Notes under the pieces: model-generated
The model's input: only the letters and a program-made list of their open reading frames with translations
What the model was told of the DNA's origin: nothing
Database searches by the model: none
From: Nocardioides sediminis
GTDB lineage: Bacteria > Actinomycetota > Actinomycetes > Propionibacteriales > Nocardioidaceae
DNA length: 64,000 nucleotides
Direction: 5' to 3'
NCBI RefSeq assembly: GCF_003047295.1
Contig: NZ_PZYZ01000003.1
Location: 248,001 to 312,000, forward strand
Part shown: one piece after another, positions 8,060 to 21,242 of the stretch
Numbering within the stretch: the first letter of the stretch is position 1
Layout of the letters: the number at the start of each line of letters is the position of its first letter
Made by a program: the position numbers and the translations under genes

Positions 8060-8851
8060 TCAGAGCGTGATCCGCCGGAGCTCGAGGGTCGCCAGGTCGA
8101 CCGACGCGGCCGTGTTCTCCGGGACCGGCGTCCACCCCTGGGCGTCGATGCCGCTCGAGATCACGTGCACGGCGTCCGGGGTGAGCCGGAAGTCCATCGC
8201 GAAGTACTCGTCGTCGTGCCGGTGGGGTAGCTCGTCGTCGGACTCGAACAGGTCGCGCAGCCCCTCCAGCGGGACGGAGGCCCGGCTGTTGAAGTGCACC
8301 CCGAAGATCTGGGTCGGGGTGAGCAGCAGGGCGTTCAGGCTCGCCTCGGGGAACTCGGTCGTCAGGACACCCAGGGCCTGTCGCAAGCCCTCCTCCTCGT
8401 CACCGCGCTCCGCGATGCACTGGAGCACGAAGCGGAAGTAGCGCTCGCTGTCGGTGGTGCCCGCCAGTGCGGCCCGGGCGGTCGATCCGAGCAGGCGCTC
8501 CAGCCTGTCGACCGGCGAGATGTGCCCGTTGTGGGCGAACGCGTAGGCGCCCTCGGTGAACGGGTGGGTGTTCTCCGGGGTGACCTCCAGGCCCGGCGTC
8601 GCCCACCGCAGGTGGACCATGCCGGCCCTGCCGAGCGGCATCCGGGTGAGCTGCGCGTACGTCGGGTCCAGCACCGCCGAGGTCGGGGACGCCGTGGTCC
8701 GGAGCGAGCGGTCCTGCGGGTCCTGCCACGCCATCCCCCACCCGTCGCCGTGCACGGCTGTCAGGGCGGTGAACGCCTCGAAGTCCTCCTCGCCGAGCAC
8801 GTCGACGACCGACAGTGGCTGCCGGGCGACATAGCCGAGGAGACGACACAC
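8060..8851 (-). CDS. Class II glutamine amidotransferase (YafJ/EgtC-like)
   Basis: A 263-residue Ntn-type glutaminase. The GTG at 8851 is chosen because it makes Cys the second residue (MCRLLGYVA), and removal of Met exposes the catalytic N-terminal Cys. Other glutaminase features are GDGWGMAW, HLRWATPG and AFAHNGHISP. No second synthase domain is present, as in YafJ and EgtC. The ergothioneine genes egtA/B/D are not nearby, so EgtC is not claimed. It is convergent with the VOC gene (6 bp apart) and lies upstream of aroQ on the other side. Confidence 0.85.
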   Translation of the reverse strand: MCRLLGYVARQPLSVVDVLGEEDFEAFTALTAVHGDGWGMAWQDPQDRSLRTTASPTSAVLDPTYAQLTRMPLGRAGMVHLRWATPGLEVTPENTHPFTEGAYAFAHNGHISPVDRLERLLGSTARAALAGTTDSERYFRFVLQCIAERGDEEEGLRQALGVLTTEFPEASLNALLLTPTQIFGVHFNSRASVPLEGLRDLFESDDELPHRHDDEYFAMDFRLTPDAVHVISSGIDAQGWTPVPENTAASVDLATLELRRITL

Positions 8852-8902
8852 GTTGACGAGAATCCTCGCCCTCGGGTCGCCTCGCAACCGTCCCGGCGCT
8901 GC

Positions 8903-9343
8903 TCAGGCGTCGAGCATCCGCGCGACCTCGCGCAACGCCTCGGCGTACCCGTCGACGCCCTTGCCGATCACGGCGGCGTCGGCCACCTTCCCGACGTAGG
9001 AGACGTGGCGGAACTCCTCGCGCTGGTGGATGTCGGAGATGTGCACCTCCACCACCGGGGCGCTCAGGACGGCGAGCGCGTCCATGATCGCGATTGACGT
9101 GTGGGTGTAGGCGCCGAAGTTGCCGACGACCGCGGTCCCGGACTCGAACGCCTCGTGGATCCAGTCGATGAGCAGGCCCTCATGGTTGCTCTGGCGGCAC
9201 TCGACCTCGAGGCCGAGCCGCTCCCCCTCCGCGATGCACGACGCCTCGACGTCGGCGAGGGTCGCGGTGCCGTAGACCTCGGGGTCGCGGCGGCCGAGCA
9301 GGTTGAGGTTGGGTCCGTTGAGGACCAGCACGGAACGGCTCAC
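8903..9343 (-). CDS. aroQ: 3-dehydroquinate dehydratase, type II
   Basis: A 146-residue protein, the usual length for the small dodecameric type II enzyme, which makes 3-dehydroshikimate in the shikimate or quinate pathway. It begins VLVLNGPNLNLLGRRDPEVYG (loop Arg and catalytic Tyr). NFGAYTHTS corresponds to the substrate-binding NPGAYTHTS, here with Phe for Pro, and VEVHISDIHQREEFRHVSY contains the catalytic His region. No other aro gene is adjacent, so it is a stand-alone locus. Confidence 0.95.
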   Translation of the reverse strand: MSRSVLVLNGPNLNLLGRRDPEVYGTATLADVEASCIAEGERLGLEVECRQSNHEGLLIDWIHEAFESGTAVVGNFGAYTHTSIAIMDALAVLSAPVVEVHISDIHQREEFRHVSYVGKVADAAVIGKGVDGYAEALREVARMLDA

Positions 9344-9385
9344 GCGGCCCAGTATGTCGTGCGCGGCGGTCCCCGGGAGACCTCG

Positions 9386-9934
9386 TCAGCCGACGTGCAC
9401 GGCAGCCGGCCCGGCCGGTACGTCGTACGGGCGACGACAGGTGCGCCCCTCGACGTCCGCCAGCACCTGGTGCGCCAGCCGCGCCGTCGGCGGCGCCAGG
9501 AAGATGCTCTGCGTCGCGTAGGGCCGGCCCGACCACGAGTCGGGCTGCTGGTGGCGGAGCCGGGTCCGGAGCAGCTCGACGGGGTGCCAGCCGGGCGCCG
9601 GGCGTGCGATGGCCGGGGCGACCTGCTCGAGGGTGTCCCACTGCCCCATCCAGAGCCTGACGTGCAGGTCGAGCGCCGCTGCCAGCACGGCGGGGTGCAC
9701 GTCGACGACCAGCATCCAGTGGTGCACGCGGTAGCGGTACGCAGGCCGCGGGCCCACGGTCACACCGGCGCGGACGGACGCGACGTCGAGGTCGAGCGCG
9801 CAGGCCGCCGGGTCCCTGAGCCGCGCGGCACACAGCCGCGCGACGCTGGTCCAGTCGCCGGCGACGACGTCGGCGAGCGTGTCCAGCGCCGGGGCGAGCA
9901 GGCGTGCGCCGGGATGGGTGATGGTGATCGTCAT
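9386..9934 (-). CDS. Conserved hypothetical protein, unknown function
   Basis: A 182-residue soluble-looking protein with no recognised motif. It has a helical N-terminal half (LLAPALDTLADVVAGDW...) and segments such as YRYRVHHWMLVVDVHPAVLAAAL and DLHVRLWMGQWDTLEQ. The ATG at 9934 is preceded by a modest GAGG, and the longer frame upstream runs into the divergent SRPBCC promoter region. Codon usage is typical of the window. It stands alone between aroQ and a divergent gene. Confidence 0.6.
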   Translation of the reverse strand: MTITITHPGARLLAPALDTLADVVAGDWTSVARLCAARLRDPAACALDLDVASVRAGVTVGPRPAYRYRVHHWMLVVDVHPAVLAAALDLHVRLWMGQWDTLEQVAPAIARPAPGWHPVELLRTRLRHQQPDSWSGRPYATQSIFLAPPTARLAHQVLADVEGRTCRRPYDVPAGPAAVHVG

Positions 9935-9971
9935 GGGGACCTCGAGGTGGGAGGACTGCCAGCGTCGGGCG

Positions 9972-9998
9972 GCAGGGCACGGGGCCGGCCTGCCCTGC
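9972..9998. other. GC-rich hairpin between divergent genes
   Basis: GCAGGGCA (9972-9979) pairs perfectly with TGCCCTGC (9991-9998) around an 11-nt loop. It sits in the 147-bp divergent gap. With no T-run on either side it could be an operator or a 5' leader structure rather than a terminator. Confidence 0.4.
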
Positions 9999-10081
9999 GC
10001 GGATTTCCCGTGAACCGGTGAAGGCGCCCGGCCCCGGCACGGGGTGACCATGGGGGACGCTCGACATCGGAGGGAGGTCCC

Positions 10082-10765
10082 GTGCGACGTACACCGGTCC
10101 TCGCAGGCGCCGCGGTGGCCACCGCGGGCGTCCTGCACGTGCTCGGGCGCACCGCCGGCTCGACGTCGGCCGAGCGCCGGGCCCGCCTGCCGGGCGACGA
10201 CCTCGTGGACCGGCCGCAGCTGGTCACCGACCACGCCATCACGATCGCCGCTCCCCCGGAGCGCGTGTGGCCCTGGCTGACCCAGATCGGCTGGCACCGT
10301 GGTGGCTTCTACACCCCGGGCTGGGTCGACCGGCTGCTCTTCCCCGCCAACCGGCCCAGCGCGGACCGGCTCGACCCGCACCTCGTCCGCGATCTGCACG
10401 TCGGGGACACCGTCCCGGACGGCCCGCCCGGGACGGCGGAGTACGTCGTCGTCGAGGTGGACGCGCCCCGCACCCTGGTGCTGCGCTCCACCACGCACGT
10501 CCCCCCGGGGTGGGGCGAGAGGTACGACGCGCGGATCGTGTGGACCTGGACCATGACCCTGGCCGAGCCGCGTCCCGGCACGTGCCGGCTCCACCTCCGC
10601 GTCCGCGGGCGCATGTCGCCGCCGTGGTTCGCCGCGCTCTACGTGGCGACCATCGTGCCGGCGGACCTCGTGATGGCGCTCGGCATGCTGCGCGGCCTCC
10701 GGCGACGAGTCGAGCAGCCGGGGACGATGGACGTCGTCCCACGGGGACCTTCGCCCCTGTCATGA
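10082..10765 (+). CDS. SRPBCC (START-like) family protein with N-terminal hydrophobic segment
   Basis: A 227-residue protein. The GTG start follows GGAGGGAGGTCCC. Residues 5-25 are hydrophobic ([17 protein letters not shown]), possibly an anchor. The core has the SRPBCC pattern: [26 protein letters not shown], then strands and a long C-terminal helix ([22 protein letters not shown]). The family binds hydrophobic ligands or modifies polyketides or lipids; no ligand can be named. Twenty bases separate it from the ABC exporter genes downstream, and its last codons contain a GGGNC-N4-GNCCC box. Confidence 0.75.
   Translation: MRRTPVLAGAAVATAGVLHVLGRTAGSTSAERRARLPGDDLVDRPQLVTDHAITIAAPPERVWPWLTQIGWHRGGFYTPGWVDRLLFPANRPSADRLDPHLVRDLHVGDTVPDGPPGTAEYVVVEVDAPRTLVLRSTTHVPPGWGERYDARIVWTWTMTLAEPRPGTCRLHLRVRGRMSPPWFAALYVATIVPADLVMALGMLRGLRRRVEQPGTMDVVPRGPSPLS
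10744..10757. promoter_or_regulatory. DevR/DosR-like 14-bp palindromic box upstream of ABC exporter
   Basis: The reverse strand reads GGGGCGAAGGTCCC, one base from the box before the alcohol dehydrogenase. It overlaps the 3' end of the SRPBCC gene and lies 28 bp before the exporter GTG. Confidence 0.45.
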
Positions 10766-10784
10766 GCGCGTCGACGGGACGAGC

Positions 10785-11705
<921 letters not shown>

Positions 11706-11708
11706 GCC

Positions 11709-13346
11709 GTGCGCGCCCCGACCACGGCGGACCTGACCGGGACCCGGCGACTGGTCCGGCTGGCGGCACGACGCGACCGCTGGACCCTCCCGGGGTGGTG
11801 GCTCGGTCTCGGGTTCTTCGTGGCGGCCACGACGGCCCTGTTCGCCGACAGCTTCGCCCGCGGCGGGGACCTCGTCGAGGAGACCCGGCTGGTCGCCACC
11901 AACACCGGCATGCGGCTGATCGGCCTGACGTCCGGGCCCAGCGTGGGCGGCTACATGCTGCACCGCGAGTTCGTCACCCTCGCGGTGCTCGCCGCCCTGA
12001 TGGGCAGCTTCGCGGTGATCCGGCACACCCGTCAGAACGAGGAGCTCGGCCGGGCCGAGCTGGTCGGGTCGACGGTGGTCGGACGGTACGCCGGCCTCGC
12101 AGCCGGCGTCGTCATCGCGGTCGTCGCCGAGGTCGTCCTCGCCCTGGTCCTGGCGGCCGGCATGGTGGCCGCCGGCCTGCCCGTCGCCGGCTCCTTGCTG
12201 GCCGGGGCGTCCGTGGCCTCCGTCGGGCTCGTCTGGGTGGGCGTCGCCGCGGTGACCTGCCAGCTCTCCTCGACCGCCCGGGGCGCCGCCGGGATCGCGG
12301 CCGCGGCCCTGGGGATCGCGTTCGGGCTCAGCGGCATCGGAAACATGCTGGGCACCGTGGACCGGTTGGGCCTGCGGGTGACCAGCGCCTGGCCCTCCTG
12401 GCTCTCACCGATCGGCTGGGGGCAGCAGACCCGCCCCTTCGGGGACGCGCGCTGGTGGCCGTTGCTCCTGGCGCTCCTCGCACTCGCAGCCCTGGTGGCC
12501 GTCGCCGTCGTCCTGGCCGCGCGCCGTGACGTCGGCCGCGGCCTGTGGCCCGAGCGCACCGGCCCGGCCGGGGCGGCGCGCACGCTGCTCTCGCCCGCCG
12601 GGCTGGTGTGGCGGCTGCAGCGCAACGTGTCGGCCGGGTGGGCGCTCTCGCTGGCGATGTTCGGTCTGGTCTTCGGCAACCTCACCGAGCAGATCCGCGG
12701 CCTGGAGGGCAGTGCGCGGGACTGGTGGATCGAGGCCGGGGGCACCGATGTGATCGTGGAGGCCTACCAGGTGTCGATCATCCAGATGGCCGGGATGTTC
12801 GTGGCGATCCACCTCGTACAGCTGCTCCTGCGGATGCGCGTCGACGAGGTGGGCGGGACGCTCGAGCCGCTGCTGGCGACGGGCGTGACCAGGACCCGCT
12901 GGCTGGGGGCGCACCTGGCGGTCGCGGTCACCAGCTCAGTGGCGCTGATGGTCCTGTTCGCGGTCGCCATGGGCCTGACGACGGGACAGGTCCTCGGCGA
13001 CACGGGTGCTCATGTCCGCGCGCTGGTGGGGGCGGGGCTCGTGCAGGTCCCCGGCATCCTGGTCGTCGGGGCCGCCGTGACGGCGGTCGTGTGCGTCGTA
13101 CCGCGCTGGTCGGTGCCGATCTCCTGGAGCATCCTCCTGGCCACCCTCGTGGTCGGGCCGATGTTCGGCCCCGGGCTCGACCTCCCGGCGTGGCTGCAGG
13201 ACACCTCCCCGTTCACGCACAGCCCCAAGGCGCCCGCCGCGGCGGTCACGGCCGCTCCCCTGCTCGGGCTCACCGCCGTGAGCCTCGGCCTGGCCGCCGC
13301 AGCGCTGGTCTCGCTCCGCCGGCGCACGCTGTCACTCCCCGCCTGA
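11709..13346 (+). CDS. ABC exporter permease (fused two-half, about 12 TM)
   Basis: A 545-residue polytopic membrane protein. Each half has about six hydrophobic segments, starting with PGWWLGLGFFVAATTALFA in the first half and GWALSLAMFGLVFGNL in the second. A charged linker (ARRDVGRGLWPERTG) joins the halves. This fused layout is typical of actinobacterial exporters annotated as tetronasin or polyketide antibiotic permeases. GTG start 3 bp after the ATPase stop indicates one transcript. Substrate unknown. Confidence 0.9.
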   Translation: MRAPTTADLTGTRRLVRLAARRDRWTLPGWWLGLGFFVAATTALFADSFARGGDLVEETRLVATNTGMRLIGLTSGPSVGGYMLHREFVTLAVLAALMGSFAVIRHTRQNEELGRAELVGSTVVGRYAGLAAGVVIAVVAEVVLALVLAAGMVAAGLPVAGSLLAGASVASVGLVWVGVAAVTCQLSSTARGAAGIAAAALGIAFGLSGIGNMLGTVDRLGLRVTSAWPSWLSPIGWGQQTRPFGDARWWPLLLALLALAALVAVAVVLAARRDVGRGLWPERTGPAGAARTLLSPAGLVWRLQRNVSAGWALSLAMFGLVFGNLTEQIRGLEGSARDWWIEAGGTDVIVEAYQVSIIQMAGMFVAIHLVQLLLRMRVDEVGGTLEPLLATGVTRTRWLGAHLAVAVTSSVALMVLFAVAMGLTTGQVLGDTGAHVRALVGAGLVQVPGILVVGAAVTAVVCVVPRWSVPISWSILLATLVVGPMFGPGLDLPAWLQDTSPFTHSPKAPAAAVTAAPLLGLTAVSLGLAAAALVSLRRRTLSLPA

Positions 13347-13365
13347 GCCCCCTCCGAACGCGGAA

Positions 13366-13396
13366 CCGGCCGCCCACTGCGTGAGCAGGCGGCCGG
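13366..13396 (+). terminator. Putative terminator hairpin after the ABC exporter operon
   Basis: CCGGCCGCC (13366-13374) pairs with GGCGGCCGG (13388-13396) around a 13-nt loop, 20 bp after the permease stop. There is no U-tract, as usual in this GC range. The next about 150 bp to the kinase gene hold no ORF I can support. Confidence 0.5.
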
Positions 13397-13552
13397 GCTA
13401 CCGCGCTGCGGCTCCCCCCCGGGAGCAGCACGGCACACCGGGGCTCGTCCCTCTCGGGAAAGGACGCGCCCGGCGAGGGCTCCGCGGCTGGCGCTCCTCG
13501 GCGGTCGCGGTCACCCTTCTGGGTCGAGCCTCTCCGGACGGGCACGCGTTCC

Positions 13553-16471
<2,919 letters not shown>

Positions 16472-16499
<28 letters not shown>

Positions 16500-17932
16500 G
16501 ACGCCGGGGTGATGTTGTTGTTGAGCCGGAAGAAGTTGTCCGGGTCGTAGTGCGCCTTGATCTCCTCCAGGCGCTGGAGGTTGGCCTTGTCGAAGGCGCT
16601 CTCCACGCCGACGGTCGTCGCCTCGTCGGCCACGCCGGTGAAGTTGAGGTAGAGGGTCCCGGTCCCGAGCTCGTGCACCTGTCCCCAGGCGCCGCGGACC
16701 CACGAGATGACCCTCTCGTCATCGGCCGGGTCCTCCCAGTTGCCGTCGAAGGACACCATCCAGTTGGCCGACCGCTCGCTGTAGGGGGTCTCCTCGACCG
16801 GCACCCGGTTGATCGCGCCACCCATGAGGAAGGCGATGACGAAGGTCCGCGCCGAGGGCCTGTTGCGGGCGCGGTCGACGAGGATGTCCACGATCGGGTC
16901 CGTGAGGTGCTCGACGTACGTCGACTTCCAGTAGCTGCGCAGCGTCCCGCGGCGGAAGAACTCGTCGAAGGCACTCTGCACGCCGGCGTAGGGCAGCGGA
17001 CCCGAGATGTCGACGAGCGGCGTCCCGATCTCGCGCAGCGGGCCCAGGACCTCCATCCCCGCGTCGGGGTCGCCCGAATGGACCGCCGCGGTCACCACGA
17101 ACGGGGTGTTGTGGACCTCCGGCGGCGTGTGCTCGCTCGGCGGCAGCGTGGTGCACCCGATCATGGCGGAGACCTCGTCGGGCGCGGACTCGGCCCAGTC
17201 GCGGAACCGGCGGTAGACGTCCTCCGCGTCCTCGACCGGGTGGAAGACGCCGGCGAAGGCCACCGTCGGACCCACGGGATGGCAGCGGAACGTGAACGAG
17301 GTGACCACCCCGAAGTTGCCGCCCCCGCCGCGGATGGCCCAGAACAGGTCGGGCTCGGACTCGGCCGATGCCGTGCGGACGTGCCCGTCGGCCCCCACGA
17401 CCTGGGCGGACAGCAGGTTGTCGACCGCCATGCCGTACTTGCGGCGTACCCATCCCTCGCCGCCGCCGAGCGTGAGGCCGGCGACGCCGGTGTCCGAGAC
17501 GATGCCGTTGGGCGCGACCAGGCCGAACGCCTGGGTCTCGTGGTCCATGTCGCCGACGAGGGCACCCGCCTGGACGTGCACCGTGCGGGCCAGCGGGTCG
17601 ACCTCGACGCCGTCCATCCGCGCCAGGTCGAGGAGCATCCCGCCGTCGACGCTGGAGAGCCCCGCGATGGAGTGGCCGCCCCCACGGACCGCCACCAGGA
17701 GCTGCCTCTCGCGGGCGAAGGTGATCGCGGCGACCACGTCCGCCGTGCCCGTGGGGCGCACCACGAGTGCCGGCCGCCCCGGATGCATCGCGTTGTACGG
17801 CGGCCGCATCTCCGCCCAGCCCGGGTCCCCGGGCGTGAGGACGTCCCCCCGGACCGCGGCCCGGAGCTCCTCGAGGTCCTCGTCACTGATCGTCGTCTCG
17901 GCGCCCCGGAGCGTCGCCACCATCGTGGTCAT
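16472..17932 (-). CDS. FAD-binding oxidoreductase (berberine bridge enzyme-like)
   Basis: A 486-residue flavoprotein of the PCMH/BBE type. The N-terminal FAD domain has VVRPTGTADVVAAITFARE and VRGGGHSIAGLSSVDGGM, where His in GGGHS is the usual 8-alpha covalent attachment site. TLGGGEGW is the second binding loop, with no Cys at the position used for bicovalent linkage. The C-terminal BBE motif YDPDNFFRLNNNI is intact. ATG 17932 follows GGGAGGGCAAGCG. The family oxidises sugars or other alcohols with O2; substrate here is unknown. It lies downstream of a YczE-like membrane gene on the same strand and overlaps the aldolase 3' end. Confidence 0.9.
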
Positions 17933-18006
17933 CGCTTGCCCTCCCTGCGGGTTCTGAGGACGGCCCAACCATCGAGGCTAGACCCGCTCCGCGGGCGCGG
18001 GAATGG

Positions 18007-18624
18007 TCAATGCGAGGTAGTCCCGCTGGGCGATCGCCCGCCCTGGTGGACGTCGACGCGCAGCAGCCGGCTGGCCAGGTCGACACCCGGTCCGAGCAGC
18101 ACGATCACCGCGACGGTGCCGGCCCCGACGGTGGCGCCGAGGAGCCACCCCACCAGCGCCCCGAGACCCTGGACCGCGCTGTAGCTCCACCGGAACGGCA
18201 CGGGCGGGTCCCACGCGAGCGCTGCGGCCTCGGCCGGCCCGGCGCCCGTGTGGCTGCCGAGGTAGACCGCGATCCCCACCGCGAGGACGGGGAAGGCCGC
18301 CGCCAGCAGGAGCACCCGGGCGAGGAGGTCGTCCGGGGCGTCGAGCAGGCCCAGGACGGCCGACACGGTGACGCCCACGAGCACGACCTGGACGACGGTG
18401 CCGAGCCCGGGCCTGACCCGGCGCAGCGCGGCGAGGACGACCAGTGCCACGCCGACCATCGTGTTGGCGATCCAGAAGGACAGCCCGGTGGCGAGCGAGA
18501 TCCCGTTGACGAGCGTCGAGTAGCCGTCCGACCCCAGGTCGGCGGTGAGGAAGAGCCCCACCCCGGCGCCGAGCACCACGCACCCGACGAGCAGCATGAC
18601 CAGCTGGCGCGCGTCGTACGTCAT
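18007..18624 (-). CDS. YczE/YitT-like integral membrane protein
   Basis: A 205-residue protein with about five membrane segments. It opens LVMLLVGCVVLGAGVGLFLTADLGSDGYSTLVNGI, the pattern of the YczE/YyaS/YitT group (AxxGxxPxxxL-like loop after TM1). Function in this group is poorly defined; some members neighbour regulators or exporters. ATG 18624 is chosen because the upstream extension overlaps the divergent exonuclease start. The FAD oxidoreductase gene follows 74 bp later on the same strand. Confidence 0.75.
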   Translation of the reverse strand: MTYDARQLVMLLVGCVVLGAGVGLFLTADLGSDGYSTLVNGISLATGLSFWIANTMVGVALVVLAALRRVRPGLGTVVQVVLVGVTVSAVLGLLDAPDDLLARVLLLAAAFPVLAVGIAVYLGSHTGAGPAEAAALAWDPPVPFRWSYSAVQGLGALVGWLLGATVGAGTVAVIVLLGPGVDLASRLLRVDVHQGGRSPSGTTSH

Positions 18625-18677
18625 GACCGGAGCATGGCAGGCGGGCCCGCCCGGGGACATGGCAGGCTGGGCCCGCC

Positions 18678-19691
18678 ATGCCCCCACCCCCGTCCGACTT
18701 CGGCGACCGCAGGCTGCTCCTCGTCGTCGACGCCCCGTCGCTGCTGCACCGCAACCACCACGCCCGCGCGCACACCCGGGTCATGGACCGGGCCGGGCGC
18801 CCGGTGTGGGCGCTGCACGGGATGCTGCGCCAGATCCTGGAGTCCATCGACGGCTTCGCCCCCGACGCGGTGATCTTCGGGCTCGACGACCGCACGGCGT
18901 CCGAGCGGCGCGACCGCTACCCCGACTACAAGGCCGGCCGGGCCGAGAAGCACCCCGAGCTCGTCGACCAGCTCGAGCGCGCCGGCGCCCTGCTGGACGC
19001 GCTGGGACTGGCCACCCTCACGCCGCCGGGCCTCGAGGCCGACGACGTCAACGCCTCCGGCGCCGCGTGGGCCCGCGCCCACGACTGGAGCTGCGTGATC
19101 ATCACCTCCGACCGCGACGCCTTCGCCCACATCAGCGACCACACCCGGGTGCTGCGCCTCATCGACGGCGGCATCAACGGCTCACCGCTGCTCACCCCGT
19201 CCCGGCTCCACGCGATGTACGGCGTCGCCGCCGAGAACTACCTGGAGTACGCCGCGCTGCGCGGCGACGCCAGCGACAACCTGCCCGGGGTCACCGGCAT
19301 CGGCGAGAAGGCCGCCGCCGCCCTGCTCGCCGCCGCGGGCTCGATGCAGGCCGTGTGGGCCGACATCGAGCACGACGAGGGCCGCTCGCTCGTCGCGGCG
19401 CTGGACGCGCTGGCCGCGGAGTCCGGGGGACGACGGCTGGGCGCGGGCGTCGTACGCCGCCTGAGCGCACCCGGGGCGCGCGAGCGCTACGAGTTCAACG
19501 TCGCGCTGATGTCCGGGCGCGACGACCTCGACCTCGGCCTGACCCCGGACGTGCCGGGCACCCCGGGGCTGCTCCCCCTCGACGTCGACCGGGTCAGCCG
19601 GGTCGTGGGGTTCCTGGGCATCGAGGCGACCACCGCCCTCGCGGTCCGCGTGCTCACCGGCGACCCGGCATCGCGGTCACTCAGCCGCTGA
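18678..19691 (+). CDS. 5'-3' exonuclease (PolA N-terminal/FEN family)
   Basis: A 337-residue stand-alone FEN-type nuclease, homologous to the N-terminal domain of DNA polymerase I. Metal-site motifs are present in order: LLVVDAPSLLHRNHHA, IFGLDDR with RYPDYKAGR, LEADDVNAS, VIITSDRDAFAHI and RGDASDNLPGVTGIGEKAA (helix-hairpin-helix/H3TH). It removes RNA primers and flaps during repair. Stand-alone paralogues beside polA are common in actinobacteria. The gene is divergent from the YczE-like gene (53 bp gap) and its end overlaps a convergent secreted-protein gene by 11 bp. Confidence 0.92.
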   Translation: MPPPPSDFGDRRLLLVVDAPSLLHRNHHARAHTRVMDRAGRPVWALHGMLRQILESIDGFAPDAVIFGLDDRTASERRDRYPDYKAGRAEKHPELVDQLERAGALLDALGLATLTPPGLEADDVNASGAAWARAHDWSCVIITSDRDAFAHISDHTRVLRLIDGGINGSPLLTPSRLHAMYGVAAENYLEYAALRGDASDNLPGVTGIGEKAAAALLAAAGSMQAVWADIEHDEGRSLVAALDALAAESGGRRLGAGVVRRLSAPGARERYEFNVALMSGRDDLDLGLTPDVPGTPGLLPLDVDRVSRVVGFLGIEATTALAVRVLTGDPASRSLSR

Positions 19692-20157
19692 AGACGACCC
19701 CGCCGGTGCGGCGAGCCGCGACCCTGGCCCACCTCCTGCCGTAGGCGGGCCAGGATGCGCCGCCCTCCGGCGCGATGACCGCCCGGTGGTCCCGGACGAA
19801 GTGGTGGACCTCGCCGGGTCCGCTCCAGAGCCGCACGTGGGCGACCCCGCGGTCCCGCGCCCGGTTGCCGTCGAAGACGTACGCCGTGAAGTCCTGCGGC
19901 CCGGTCCGGCAGGTCAGCAGCCCGTCGCTGCTGGACACCGCGTTGGGACCGGGACGGTAGGCGAACGACTCGCACCGCAGGTCCGCGGCGATGCGCGCCG
20001 CCACCGTGCCGTTGCCCGGCCGGGGCGCGGCGTCGGCCGGCACCGCGTGCAGGGCGGTCAGGGCGAGGACCGCCCGGACCGGAGCCAGCCCGCGCAGGGC
20101 GCGGGACCGGGGTCCCGCACCGCACCCGGCTGTTGCTCCCCTGCCGGTCCCGCTCAT
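19681..20157 (-). CDS. Secreted protein of unknown function
   Basis: A 158-residue protein with a Sec signal peptide: basic start, hydrophobic LAPVRAVLALTALHAV, and a cleavage site near ADAAPRPG. The mature part has two Cys (LRCESFAY, LLTCRTG) likely forming a disulphide, and segments DFTAYVFDGNRARDRGVAHVRLWSGPGEVHHFVRDH. No family is recognised. ATG 20157 follows GGGAGGGGAGCCC. It is divergent from the universal stress protein gene and may share its regulatory region, including a GGGNC-N4-GNCCC box 61 bp upstream of this start. Confidence 0.7.
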   Translation of the reverse strand: MSGTGRGATAGCGAGPRSRALRGLAPVRAVLALTALHAVPADAAPRPGNGTVAARIAADLRCESFAYRPGPNAVSSSDGLLTCRTGPQDFTAYVFDGNRARDRGVAHVRLWSGPGEVHHFVRDHRAVIAPEGGASWPAYGRRWARVAARRTGGVVFSG

Positions 20158-20217
20158 GGGCTCCCCTCCCGTCCCGGACATCGTCCACCCGGCCGCGCCG
20201 GACCACCAGCGGCCGGC

Positions 20218-20231
20218 GGGCCCAACGTCCC
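20218..20231. promoter_or_regulatory. DevR/DosR-like box upstream of universal stress protein
   Basis: GGGCCCAACGTCCC in the divergent intergenic region, about 100 bp before the USP ATG and 61 bp before the secreted-protein ATG. It shares the CCAACG core with the box at 35511. Confidence 0.5.
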
Positions 20232-20329
20232 GGGCATCCGGACCGACGGGCCCTCCCCGCACCCCGGGCGGGCCGGGAGATTGGAGGTACCGGCAGCGAC
20301 CCCGCTGGCGGCGACTGGAGGAGACGCAG

Positions 20330-21235
20330 ATGGACACCGCCGACGTACCCCTGGGCACGATCGTGGCCGCGATCGACGGCTCCACCTCGTCCGACCTGGC
20401 GGTCACCTTCGCGGTGGCCCAGGCCAGGGCCACCCGCAGGCCGCTGACGCTGGTCCACGCGCTCTCCCCCATGGACACCGTGTGGCTCGCCCCGGTGGGC
20501 ATGGGACCGGCCATGGGCACCGGCATCGGGCTCGAGGCGCTGGAGAACCAGGCCAAGGAGCTGCTGGCCCGTGCGCACGCCGAGGTGACCGCCGCCGCCC
20601 CGGACGTCGAGGTCCACCAGATGCTCGGGTTCGGCGACCCGCGACAGGTGCTGCTCGACGTGGCGGGCCGCGCGTCGCTGGTCGTCATGGGCTCGCGCGG
20701 GCTCGGTCCGGTGCGCTCCCTGCTGCTCGGCTCGGTCGCGGTGGGCGTGTCCCACCACACGCCCTGCCCGCTGGTCGTGATGCGCCCCGGGGACGGGACC
20801 GAGCGCACCGGGATCCTGGTCGCCGTCGACGGCTCCGAGCGGTGCCTGGCGCCCCTGGAGTTCGCCTACCAGCAGGCCTCGATGCACCAGCTGCCGCTGA
20901 CCGTGCTGCACGCCTACTGGGACGTCCGGCACGCCGCCGTGCACGCCCACGACGACCAGGAGGGCGTCCACGCCGACGAGGAGGAGCTGCTGCTCCTCGC
21001 CGAGATCCTCGCCGGCATGGCGGAGAAGTACCCCGACGTGGTCGTCCGCCGCACGCTGGCCACCGGCCTCGCCGACCTGGCCGTCCTGGACGCCGCCGCC
21101 GACAAGGAGATGGTCGTCCTCGGCACCCACCACGGCAGCAAGGCGGGCGAGATGCTCTTCGGGTCGGTCGCCACCACCGTGCTCGAGCACGCGACCTGCA
21201 CCGTGGCCGTCGTACCGCTCTCCCTGAAGGACTAG
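20330..21235 (+). CDS. Tandem-domain universal stress protein
   Basis: A 301-residue protein with two UspA domains (about 9-147 and 157-300). The first carries a canonical ATP loop, GSRGLGPVRSLLLGS (G-x2-G-x9-G-S). The second is close to it (GTHHGSKAGEMLFGS) with altered spacing. Each starts with the expected hydrophobic strand and Asp (IVAAIDGSTSSD, ILVAVDGSERC). ATG 20330 follows GGAGGAGACGCAG. Tandem USPs are hallmark members of DosR-type dormancy regulons; the DosR-like box upstream fits that. It is convergent with the AMIN/GerMN gene, 7 bp away. Confidence 0.92.
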   Translation: MDTADVPLGTIVAAIDGSTSSDLAVTFAVAQARATRRPLTLVHALSPMDTVWLAPVGMGPAMGTGIGLEALENQAKELLARAHAEVTAAAPDVEVHQMLGFGDPRQVLLDVAGRASLVVMGSRGLGPVRSLLLGSVAVGVSHHTPCPLVVMRPGDGTERTGILVAVDGSERCLAPLEFAYQQASMHQLPLTVLHAYWDVRHAAVHAHDDQEGVHADEEELLLLAEILAGMAEKYPDVVVRRTLATGLADLAVLDAAADKEMVVLGTHHGSKAGEMLFGSVATTVLEHATCTVAVVPLSLKD

Positions 21236-21242
21236 CGCGACC

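Noticed and set aside
8060..8887. Longer start of the class II amidotransferase at 8887
   Set aside because: It would bury the catalytic Cys at position 14; GTG 8851 gives Met-Cys as the family requires.
20103..20116. GGGACCGGGGTCCC, another consensus match
   Set aside because: It is inside the secreted-protein gene and lacks the AA-containing spacer of the better sites. A better-placed copy is at 20218.
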